A stretch of DNA of 64,000 nt from Aneurinibacillus soli (lineage in GTDB: Bacteria > Bacillota > Bacilli > Aneurinibacillales > Aneurinibacillaceae), in assembly GCF_002355375.1 (NCBI RefSeq), contig NZ_AP017312.1, forward strand, positions 2,063,001 to 2,127,000, in the 5' to 3' direction. The notes under the pieces are model-generated. The model ran no database searches. It had not been told where the DNA came from and saw only the letters and a list, made by a program, of their open reading frames with translations. Positions 40,765 to 48,506 of this stretch are shown here, piece after piece. Numbering within the stretch: the first letter of the stretch is position 1; each line of letters opens with the position of its first letter. The translations under genes and the position numbers were made by a program.

Positions 40765-41409
40765 ATGACCATACAAAATTGGGATAAGCGACTCGGTGTG
40801 TATCTTGTCATGGACATCGGGGATGTAAACGGACAGAGTGCGCTTGCTATTGCCCAAGCTGCGATTGCGGGTGGAGTAGATGTGATTCAGTTGCGCGAGA
40901 AAAAAGCGCCTCTGCACGATGTAATAGAAACCGGGCGAAAGCTGTGTAAGCTGTGCCGGGATCACGGGGTGCTTTTCATTGTGAATGATCGCGTCGATGT
41001 GGCACTGCTGTTGGAAGCGGATGGGGTGCACGTGGGCCAGGATGATCTTCCGGCAGATGAGGCGCGCCGCCTGGTCGGGACAGATATGTTTATTGGCGTA
41101 TCCGCTTCTTCGATGGAGGAAGCACAGCGTGCGCTTGAGCAGGGAGCAGATTATCTTGGAGTGGGCGCAATTTATGCGACGAATAGCAAATCAGACGCGG
41201 GTGATCCGGTTACACCGCAGCTCATTGCCGACATTCGTGCGATTACATCTGTACCGCTTGTCGGCATTGGTGGGATTACCGTCGATAACTGCACAGACGT
41301 AATGGAACATGGAGCAGATGGTGTGGCGGTAATCTCAGCAATTGTCGGAGCGCCTGATCCGAAAGCGGCGGCAGCCCTCCTGAAGCGTCGTATTGCGGCG
41401 TACATATAA
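40765..41409 (+). CDS. thiE: Thiamine-phosphate synthase
   Basis: A 214-residue TIM barrel that joins thiazole phosphate and HMP pyrophosphate. Motifs are VIQLREKKAPLHD, FIVNDRVDVALLLEADGVHVGQDDLPADEARRLVG, GVSASSMEEAQRALEQGADYLGVGAIYAT, VGIGGITVDN and GVAVISAIVGAPDP. It is cotranscribed with thiM; AGGAGGGG precedes the ATG. thiD was not found in the window. Confidence 0.96.
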   Translation: MTIQNWDKRLGVYLVMDIGDVNGQSALAIAQAAIAGGVDVIQLREKKAPLHDVIETGRKLCKLCRDHGVLFIVNDRVDVALLLEADGVHVGQDDLPADEARRLVGTDMFIGVSASSMEEAQRALEQGADYLGVGAIYATNSKSDAGDPVTPQLIADIRAITSVPLVGIGGITVDNCTDVMEHGADGVAVISAIVGAPDPKAAAALLKRRIAAYI

Positions 41410-41419
41410 GCACATACAC

Positions 41420-41458
41420 AAAGCGGGGGAACTACTACAGTGCCTCCCGCTTTTTTTG
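41420..41458 (+). terminator. thiME terminator
   Basis: AAAGCGGG pairs with CCCGCTTT in a stem with a long loop, followed by TTTTTTT. Confidence 0.75.
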
Positions 41459-41535
41459 CGAACAAATATTCTTATCTATTGCTTTTCATGAAGAAAACCA
41501 GTACATTGTATGAAAGAAACAGGAGGGGAAGCAAA

Positions 41536-43521
41536 GTGAGTCGGCAACCAACTCAAACGACGATCCAGCCCGCATATAGCGAAGATGATATTCGCGTACT
41601 GAAAGGGCTAACGGCGGTGCGTGTCCGTCCCGGTATGTATATTGGCTCGACCGGAAGCCGTGGACTACACCATCTGATCTGGGAGATCATCGATAACTCG
41701 AAAGACGAAGTGCTCGCAGGGTACTGCGACACCATTACCGTAACGATTCATAAAGATAAAAGCATCAGCATTGAAGACAACGGGCGCGGCATTCCAACCG
41801 GGATGAACAAGGATGAAGGGATTCCGACACCAACCGTTGTCTTTACTGTCCTTCATGCCGGTGGGAAGTTCGGCGGTGGAGACGGGTATAAGAAGTCCGG
41901 CGGCCTGCACGGTGTAGGGGCAAGCGTTGTGAATGCGCTCTCGGAATGGCTGGAAGTCGAAATCCATCGGGATGGCAACGTGTACCGCCAGCGGTTTGAA
42001 TATGTGGAAGAAGCAGATGGACAGTTCAAGGCTGGGCATCCAGTGACGGACCTTGAGATTGTCGGACAGACACGCAAAACGGGCACGAAAGTAACGTTCA
42101 TGCCGGACGCGCGTGTTTTCAGCGATATGAATGTGCAGCATAACGTGCTGCGGGAACGCTTGCGCGACAATGCGTTTCTGCTCAAAGGGGTCACGATTCG
42201 TCTGCGCGATCAGCGCCCGGATGCGCCGGAACCGGAAGTTTTCAAATTCGAAGAAGGCATTAAAGCATTCGTCGAGTTCTTAAATGACGGGAAGAACACG
42301 CTGCATGACATTGTGTATTTTGAAGGCGAGCGGGACAATGTGGAGATGGAGCTTGCGTTTCAGTACAACGACAACACAACCGAGAACATGCTGTCGTACG
42401 TGAACACGATTCCAACGATTGACGAGGGAACACACGTATCCGGGTTCCGTAATGCGTTCACCAAAGTGTGTAATGAGTACGCACGGAAAAACAATATGCT
42501 CAAGAAGAACGACAAAAATCTGACCGGGAACGATTACCGGGAAGGATTGATGGCAGTATTAAGCATCCGTATGGATGACCCGCAGTTCGAGAGCCAGACG
42601 AAAGACAAGCTAGGCAGTGAAGAAGCGCGCTCAGCAGTGGAAGGCATCGTGGCGGAGAAAATGAGCTTCTTTCTTGAGGAAAACCCATCGATTGCCAAGC
42701 AGATCATCGAGCGAGCAATTGAATCTCGTCGCATTAAAGAAGAGATTAAAAAAGCAGCAGAAGCGCTGCGCAATCCGAACAAGAAGGGCAAGAAGAAAGG
42801 GAAGCGTACGATTAGTGACAAGTACACGCCGCCAAGTAAGAAGGATGCGGATCGTAATGAGCTGTTCATCGTAGAGGGAGACTCGGCAGGAGGCTCTGCG
42901 ATTAACGGGCGTGACCGCAACTTCCAGGCGGTGTTAAGCCTGCGTGGAAAGCCGATTAACGTTGAGAAGAAAAAGATTTATGAAGTGATCGGACCGAATG
43001 GCAACGAGGAGATTAATACGATTGTCGAAGTGATCGGCACGGGAATTGGTGATGATTTCAACGCGAACAACTGCGCGTTTGACAAGATCGTCATTATGAC
43101 CGATGCGGATTATGACGGTGCACACATTCAGATTTTGCTGCTGACATTGTTTTACCGCTACTTCTCCGAGCTTATTAAGCGCGGCAAAATATTCATTGCC
43201 CAGCCGCCGCTGTACAAAGTGTACAAGCAGGGGAAGAAAGGGCAGGAAATCATCTATGCGTGGACGGAGGAAGAACGAGAAGAAGCGCAGAAGAAGCTTG
43301 GCCGTCAATCTGAGATTCAGCGTTATAAAGGATTAGGTGAGATGAACGCCGAACAGTTATGGGATACGACGATGAACCCGCAGACACGCAAGCTGATTTG
43401 CGTCGATCTCGAAGATATGGCGGAGGCGGAACGCACGGTAACCGTACTCATGGGAGACAAGGTGCCGCCGCGCCGCGAGTGGATTGAAAATACCGTGAAA
43501 TTTGTGATGGAGGAGGAGTAA
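41536..43521 (+). CDS. parE: DNA topoisomerase IV subunit B
   Basis: A 661-residue GHKL ATPase/TOPRIM subunit of topoisomerase IV, which separates daughter chromosomes. It has ATPase motifs IIDNSKDE, EDNGRGIP, GGLHGVGASVVNALS, and TOPRIM motifs FIVEGDSAGGSA and DADYDGAHI; the C-terminal RYKGLGEMNAEQLWDTTMNP interacts with ParC. GTG at 41536 has GGAGGGGAA upstream; the open frame before it back to 41440 runs into the thiE terminator. The parC start codon lies seven bases after its stop. Confidence 0.96.
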   Translation: MSRQPTQTTIQPAYSEDDIRVLKGLTAVRVRPGMYIGSTGSRGLHHLIWEIIDNSKDEVLAGYCDTITVTIHKDKSISIEDNGRGIPTGMNKDEGIPTPTVVFTVLHAGGKFGGGDGYKKSGGLHGVGASVVNALSEWLEVEIHRDGNVYRQRFEYVEEADGQFKAGHPVTDLEIVGQTRKTGTKVTFMPDARVFSDMNVQHNVLRERLRDNAFLLKGVTIRLRDQRPDAPEPEVFKFEEGIKAFVEFLNDGKNTLHDIVYFEGERDNVEMELAFQYNDNTTENMLSYVNTIPTIDEGTHVSGFRNAFTKVCNEYARKNNMLKKNDKNLTGNDYREGLMAVLSIRMDDPQFESQTKDKLGSEEARSAVEGIVAEKMSFFLEENPSIAKQIIERAIESRRIKEEIKKAAEALRNPNKKGKKKGKRTISDKYTPPSKKDADRNELFIVEGDSAGGSAINGRDRNFQAVLSLRGKPINVEKKKIYEVIGPNGNEEINTIVEVIGTGIGDDFNANNCAFDKIVIMTDADYDGAHIQILLLTLFYRYFSELIKRGKIFIAQPPLYKVYKQGKKGQEIIYAWTEEEREEAQKKLGRQSEIQRYKGLGEMNAEQLWDTTMNPQTRKLICVDLEDMAEAERTVTVLMGDKVPPRREWIENTVKFVMEEE

Positions 43522-43528
43522 CAGGCCG

Positions 43529-46012
43529 ATGGGACTGCCTCATGAAGAATATTTACAGATGAGTGTGCGGGATGTATACCGTTCCCGCTTTAGCGACTAT
43601 GCACGCTATATCATTCTGTCCCGCGCCATTCCAGATGTGCGCGATGGACTCAAGCCCGTACAGCGCCGTGTGCTGTACTCGATGTACAAAGAGAAAAATA
43701 CGCCAGACCGTACATATCGCAAGTCAGCGAAAACGGTCGGGGATGTAATGGGGAACTACCACCCGCACGGAGATTCATCGATTTATGAGACGATGGTGAA
43801 TCTCGTGCAGCGGCACAAAATGCGCGAGCCGCTCATTGACGGCCACGGGCACTGGGGAACCGTGGATGGGGACTCAGCAGCGGCGATGCGTTACACTGAG
43901 GCACGTCTAATGCCGATCGCACTTGAAATGGTGCGCGATATAGAGAAAGATACAGTCGAGTTCATTCCGAACTATGACAATACAACGAAAGAGCCTGTTG
44001 TACTTCCGGCGCGTTTTCCGAATCTGCTCGTCAATGGCGTGACCGGGATCTCGATCGGGTTTGCGACCGAGATTCCGACGCACAACCTGCGCGAAGTCAT
44101 CGATGGTACGATTGCGCTCTTGAATAACCCGGATATGACGCTTGATGACTTGATGGCGTACATTCCAGGACCGGATCTGCCGGGTGGCGGGATCATTCAG
44201 GGCAGGGACGAGATTCGGAAAGCGTACGAGACCGGGAGTGGCCGCATTATCATCCGCTCCAAAACACATGTGGAAGCAGGCAAGCAAGGACGTCAATTGC
44301 TCGTTGTGGACGAGATCCCATATACCGTGAAGAAAAAAGCGCTTGTCACGCAAATCGAAGAAGAAATTCTCGAGAAAAACGTCGACGGCTTACTAGAAGT
44401 GCGCGATGAGACTGACCGGGAAGGGATGCGCATCGTGCTGGAAGTGCGCAAAGATGCCCCTCTTGACGGCATTCTCAACTATTTGTTCAAAAAGACGGAC
44501 CTGCAGATTGCATATAGCTTCAACATGCTCGTTATTGCCGACGAGCGCCCGCAGCAGCTTGGTCTGCGAGAAATTCTTGGTGCGTACATCACGCACCAAA
44601 AAGATGTCATCACCCGACGCACGACGTATGATCTCGAACGAGCAGAGAAGCGGCTGCATATTGTAGATGGGATTATCCGGGCGATTTCGATTTTGCGTCA
44701 GGTTATTGATACGATTATGGAAGCGGAAGGCCGGGAAGATGCCCGCAATCGCCTGATGGAAAGCTTTGACTTTACATATGAACAGGCTGAAGCGATTCTT
44801 GACATTCGCCTGCATCAGCTCACCCGTCTTGATATTGTCAAATACGAGAAAGAAAAAGCAGAACTGGAGAAAAATATTACCGTGTACCGTGGCATTCTAG
44901 ACAGCCCGAAAAAGCTGAACAGCGTGCTGGAAAAAGAACTGACTACAATTCGCAACCAGTACGGTAGCGACCGTCGTACGCAGCTTGAGGATGAGATTAC
45001 AAATATTGAAGTGGATATCTCGATTATGGTGCCGTCCGAAGATGTGATTGTGACGATTACAGAAGATGCCTACATCAAGCGCTCCTCGCTTCGTTCCTTT
45101 AACAGTTCGGGCGCTTCCCTTGAGACGACGGGAATGAAGGAAGGTGACACGGTACGTTATGCCTTCCGCACGAACACGATTCACCAGCTTGTTTTGTTTA
45201 CGAGCGACGGTAATTTCTATTCCCTGCCAGTGCATGAGGTTCCGGATGGACGCTGGAAAGACGTTGGAACGAGTCTGGTGAATGTGTTTGCATTTGGCAA
45301 GGAACAAAAAATTGTCAGTGCATTCGCTGTAGAATCACTTGAATCCATCAAAGAAGATACGTTTGCGTTTGTGATGGAGAGTGGCATGGTGAAGCGCACC
45401 AAAATTGAAGAGTACAATACGAACCAGAAGCGGCGCGGTCTCGTCGCTGTGAAGGTCAAAGAGGATGATCGGGTGCAAGCCGTACATGTATGCCAGGAAG
45501 ATCGGGAACTGTTGCTGATCTCCTCTGATGGAATGGCGATTCGCTTCCCGGCGGCGGACGTGCCGGTTACCGGGCGTAATACAGCCGGGGTGCGTGGCAT
45601 GAAGGGAGAAGACGGGGAGATGGTCATTGCCTCGTTTGTTGTACAGCCGGACGATGATCGTGTGCTCCAGATTGTTACCAAGGAAGGTATCGTAAAACGA
45701 ACCGTTGTGGCCGGATTTAGTGTGCAAGGGCGGGGTGGTAAGGGACTTCTTATTATTCGTCGTCGCAAAGTACAGCCGCATGAGATTACAGAGGCTCTGC
45801 TCGAATCCTCTCATGTGTCCGGTTTGCTCGCGTATACAAGTGCAGGACGGACAGTAGTTATGGACTGGGAAGAGTATGCTCACCAGCTGTCCGTAAACGA
45901 TCAGGGCTCCATTGGCCGTGGACTTGTGCCGCTTGAGGATGGGGAGGAAATCGTACACATTCGCTCATTAGCTCGCCTGAGTGAAACAGATAAAGAGAAT
46001 CTTCAGACATAA
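43529..46012 (+). CDS. parC: DNA topoisomerase IV subunit A
   Basis: An 827-residue DNA cleavage subunit. The catalytic Tyr is in AMRYTEARL, and the quinolone-resistance region HPHGDSSIYETMV has the sensitive-type Ser and Glu residues. The C-terminal part is a beta-pinwheel with repeated blades such as TKEGIVKRTVVAGFSVQGRGGKGLL. ParC rather than GyrA is assigned from the partner parE and the spacing of the GyrA-box-like motif. Translational coupling to parE is likely. Confidence 0.95.
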   Translation: MGLPHEEYLQMSVRDVYRSRFSDYARYIILSRAIPDVRDGLKPVQRRVLYSMYKEKNTPDRTYRKSAKTVGDVMGNYHPHGDSSIYETMVNLVQRHKMREPLIDGHGHWGTVDGDSAAAMRYTEARLMPIALEMVRDIEKDTVEFIPNYDNTTKEPVVLPARFPNLLVNGVTGISIGFATEIPTHNLREVIDGTIALLNNPDMTLDDLMAYIPGPDLPGGGIIQGRDEIRKAYETGSGRIIIRSKTHVEAGKQGRQLLVVDEIPYTVKKKALVTQIEEEILEKNVDGLLEVRDETDREGMRIVLEVRKDAPLDGILNYLFKKTDLQIAYSFNMLVIADERPQQLGLREILGAYITHQKDVITRRTTYDLERAEKRLHIVDGIIRAISILRQVIDTIMEAEGREDARNRLMESFDFTYEQAEAILDIRLHQLTRLDIVKYEKEKAELEKNITVYRGILDSPKKLNSVLEKELTTIRNQYGSDRRTQLEDEITNIEVDISIMVPSEDVIVTITEDAYIKRSSLRSFNSSGASLETTGMKEGDTVRYAFRTNTIHQLVLFTSDGNFYSLPVHEVPDGRWKDVGTSLVNVFAFGKEQKIVSAFAVESLESIKEDTFAFVMESGMVKRTKIEEYNTNQKRRGLVAVKVKEDDRVQAVHVCQEDRELLLISSDGMAIRFPAADVPVTGRNTAGVRGMKGEDGEMVIASFVVQPDDDRVLQIVTKEGIVKRTVVAGFSVQGRGGKGLLIIRRRKVQPHEITEALLESSHVSGLLAYTSAGRTVVMDWEEYAHQLSVNDQGSIGRGLVPLEDGEEIVHIRSLARLSETDKENLQT

Positions 46013-46106
46013 GCAGGAGACGAGTATCTTTTTGTCGAAGAGGGAATACTACTAAAGAAAATGGGCGTATAATATGCTCTGCAAATTTCTTTATTATTTG
46101 GGTTTT

Positions 46107-46134
46107 TTGATGTATAGTAAACGTATAGTATTAT
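46107..46134 (+). promoter_or_regulatory. Probable promoter of the S1-domain gene
   Basis: TTGATG (46107-46112) and TATTAT (46129-46134) have a 16-base spacer and lie about 20 bases before the ribosome site. Confidence 0.5.
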
Positions 46135-46156
46135 ATTTTTTTAGGGGGAACATTTT

Positions 46157-46561
46157 TTGAGTAACATCGCTGTCGGCAATATTCTAGAAGGTACCGTAGT
46201 AGGAGTTCAATCTTTTGGCGCTTTCGTTAATATCGGAGAGAATAAGCAAGGTCTCGTTCACATCTCTCAGATCGCCTCTTCTTATGTCGAGGATATTAAT
46301 CAATTCGTCAAAGTAGGCGACAAAGTTACGGTGAAAGTACTGGAAATTAAAGATGACGGTAAGATTTCTCTCACCATGCGTATTCATGAAGAGAAGAAAG
46401 AAGATCGTCGCCCCTACAAAAAACGCGATGACCGCGGTAATCATCAGGGCGGGCGCGGTGGTGTTGGCGCCAAAGAAGACTTTGAATCCATGATGAAGAA
46501 ATGGATGAAGACAAGCGAAGATAAAATGGGCGATCTGGGCAAGCGCGAGAAGCGCCGCTAA
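46157..46561 (+). CDS. S1 RNA-binding domain protein (general stress protein 13, YugI-like)
   Basis: A 134-residue protein. A single S1 OB fold (1-75: VGNILEGTVVGVQSFGAFVNIGENKQGLVHISQIA, then VGDKVTVKVLEIKDDGKISLTMR) is followed by a basic, disordered tail rich in Arg, Lys and Gly. B. subtilis YugI has the same plan and associates with ribosomes. TTG start at 46157 after AGGGGGAA. A hairpin terminator follows. Confidence 0.92.
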   Translation: MSNIAVGNILEGTVVGVQSFGAFVNIGENKQGLVHISQIASSYVEDINQFVKVGDKVTVKVLEIKDDGKISLTMRIHEEKKEDRRPYKKRDDRGNHQGGRGGVGAKEDFESMMKKWMKTSEDKMGDLGKREKRR

Positions 46562-46590
46562 GATTCACGTATCCAGTAACCATGGTTATG

Positions 46591-46623
46591 AAACCACTCC
46601 AGGTCTATCCCGGAGTGGTTTTC
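46591..46623 (+). terminator. Terminator of the S1-domain gene
   Basis: AAACCACTCC pairs with GGAGTGGTTT and is followed by T residues. Confidence 0.85.
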
Positions 46624-46650
46624 TATGCATATACATAAGGAGGCACGAAC

Positions 46651-47574
46651 ATGAGCTTGTATCATGTACTGGGAGCAAAACAATTTACTCGTCCGATGTT
46701 AGATCAGATTTTTGAGGTAACCGAAGAGATGGAGCGCATTGTCGCGGATGGCGGCAGTGATACATATCGCAATAAAGTAATGACGACGCTGTTTTTTGAA
46801 CCGAGCACGCGAACACGCCTGTCCTTTGAATCCGCGATGTCTCGTCTTGGCGGTAAAGTGATCGGCACAGAGAATGCCGCACAATTCTCGTCTACAATCA
46901 AGGGAGAAACGCTTGAGGATACGATTAAGGTCGTGTCGGCGTACAGCGATGTGATCGTTATTCGTCATACTGACATTGGGGCAGCTGAGCGTGCCGCTGC
47001 TGTTGCAACGGTTCCGGTATTAAATGCAGGAGATGGCGCGGGTGAGCACCCAACCCAATCACTTCTTGACCTGTATACGATTAAAAAAGAAATCGGTCGC
47101 CTTGATGATCTGCACATCGTTATGATTGGGGACTTAGCCAACGGTCGTACGGTGCATTCCCTGTCGTATATGCTTACGAACTACAAGAACATTCGCATCT
47201 CGTTCACCGCACCGGAGAACGTACAAATTCCAAACTATGTGAAGAAGTATCTCGATGAGAAGGGAGTCGCATACGAGGAAGAATACGATCTGGAAAAAGT
47301 GGCCCGCACTGCGGACGTGCTGTACCAGACGCGCATTCAGAAGGAGCGCTTCACTTCTCTGTCAGAGTATAAAAAAGCATGCGGTCAGTATATTATTGAC
47401 AGTGAGTTGCTGAAAGTGATGAAACAAGACAGCATCATCCTCCACCCGCTGCCACGTGCAGGCGAGATCGCAGTCGAGGTTGACGAAGACCCGCGTGCTG
47501 CCTATTTCCGTCAGGCGCAGAACGGATTGTTTGTGCGCATGGCACTGTTAGACCAAGCTTTTCGGGCGAAGTAG
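46651..47574 (+). CDS. pyrB: Aspartate carbamoyltransferase catalytic subunit
   Basis: A 307-residue transcarbamylase. The carbamoyl-phosphate loop FFEPSTRTRLSFESAMSRLGG, the DGAGEHPTQSLLDLYTI segment and the HPLPRAGEIAVEVDEDPRAAYFRQ region with the aspartate-binding loop mark it as PyrB rather than ArgF. It makes carbamoyl aspartate, the first committed step of pyrimidine synthesis. It stands alone with its own terminator, outside a pyr operon, and no PyrR-type attenuator is visible. A second, operonic copy may exist elsewhere. Confidence 0.93.
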   Translation: MSLYHVLGAKQFTRPMLDQIFEVTEEMERIVADGGSDTYRNKVMTTLFFEPSTRTRLSFESAMSRLGGKVIGTENAAQFSSTIKGETLEDTIKVVSAYSDVIVIRHTDIGAAERAAAVATVPVLNAGDGAGEHPTQSLLDLYTIKKEIGRLDDLHIVMIGDLANGRTVHSLSYMLTNYKNIRISFTAPENVQIPNYVKKYLDEKGVAYEEEYDLEKVARTADVLYQTRIQKERFTSLSEYKKACGQYIIDSELLKVMKQDSIILHPLPRAGEIAVEVDEDPRAAYFRQAQNGLFVRMALLDQAFRAK

Positions 47575-47582
47575 ATCGATAA

Positions 47583-47620
47583 GAAAACCCGGCTGCACCT
47601 CTTAGGCAGCCGGGTTTTTG
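47583..47620 (+). terminator. pyrB terminator
   Basis: AAAACCCGGCTG pairs with GCAGCCGGGTTTTT. A second hairpin CCCCTTA/TAAGGGG with T-run at 47682-47706 follows. The rest of the 47575-47887 gap holds only the P450 operon promoter. Confidence 0.9.
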
Positions 47621-47681
47621 TACTTTACAGGCTGAATATATCCGTATGTGAGAGAACGCCAAAGCCATTCCAATGAGCAAG

Positions 47682-47706
47682 CCCCTTATATAGTAAGGGG
47701 TTTTTC
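47682..47706 (+). terminator. Second terminator-like hairpin
   Basis: CCCCTTA and TAAGGGG around a short loop, followed by TTTTT. Confidence 0.7.
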
Positions 47707-47811
47707 TGTGTGTACAGTTACTTCATTACTGGACCATGGCTGTAATTCAACCAGCATAAATTTATTTTGGTGATGTTGGGTAATATATACATAGGAGAAA
47801 TATTTTGCGGT

Positions 47812-47865
47812 TTGATTTTAAAATATCATGAGGTGTATAACTGAGTTAGTTAGTATTCACTAACT
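47812..47865 (+). promoter_or_regulatory. Promoter and TetR operator of the P450 operon
   Basis: TTGATT (47812-47817) and TATAAC (47836-47841) have an 18-base spacer. The perfect palindrome AGTTAGT-ATTC-ACTAACT (47848-47865) covers the predicted start site, so the TetR protein encoded next is likely to repress its own operon here. Confidence 0.72.
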
Positions 47866-47887
47866 TGATTGAAGGAGTGATGTTACG

Positions 47888-48469
47888 ATGGAATACTTAC
47901 GAGATACCAAAGAAAAAATAATAAAGGAAGCTCGTAGGTTATTTGCAGAACGCGGATATAGCGCAACCACCACCGCAGAAATTGCTCGTCGTGTCGGAGT
48001 AACGGATGCTGCTCTTTATAAGCATTTTAAAGGGAAAAAAGATATTTTCCTTGCCTGTGTAACTCCTTCCGCCACCGTCCGAGTGGATATGGATGCTGAG
48101 TTGTCTCCTGAACTGTTGAGGGATCTGATCCGAGAAAGAGTAGAATTGGTTCGAGGTAACCTGGAAAACTTTAATATTCTTTTTAGGGAATCTCCTTACC
48201 ACCCTGAGCTTGCCCGGATGTTTTGGAGTCAGCTCTATACACAAGGCAAATATATGGAAGATTTGCTAAACAAGTTTTCAAACAAAGACGTGTCCTCTGA
48301 TCGAATTCTCATGTATGAGCTTGCGATTACGAGTGCGATTTGGTTCATTCTCAACTATGAAAAGTTACAGGAGGACGTCATTCCGAAGAAAGTAGCATTC
48401 GAAGATATTGAGGAAAAAATAGCTGATTTTGTTTTATACGGTATGTTAGGGGATAAAAAGCATCGCTGA
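47888..48469 (+). CDS. TetR family repressor of the P450 operon
   Basis: A 193-residue regulator with the helix-turn-helix YSATTTAEIARRVGVTDAALYKHFKGKKDIFLACV (about residues 24-58) and a helical ligand domain. It precedes the P450 fusion gene by 37 bases in the same direction, as BM3R1 does for CYP102A1 in Priestia megaterium, though it is not closely similar to BM3R1. Fatty acids or other P450 substrates are likely inducers. GAAGGAGTG gives a good ribosome site. Confidence 0.93.
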   Translation: MEYLRDTKEKIIKEARRLFAERGYSATTTAEIARRVGVTDAALYKHFKGKKDIFLACVTPSATVRVDMDAELSPELLRDLIRERVELVRGNLENFNILFRESPYHPELARMFWSQLYTQGKYMEDLLNKFSNKDVSSDRILMYELAITSAIWFILNYEKLQEDVIPKKVAFEDIEEKIADFVLYGMLGDKKHR

Positions 48470-48506
48470 ACTGGTTTTGAAATTATCTTGAAAAGGAGCT
48501 TTATTT

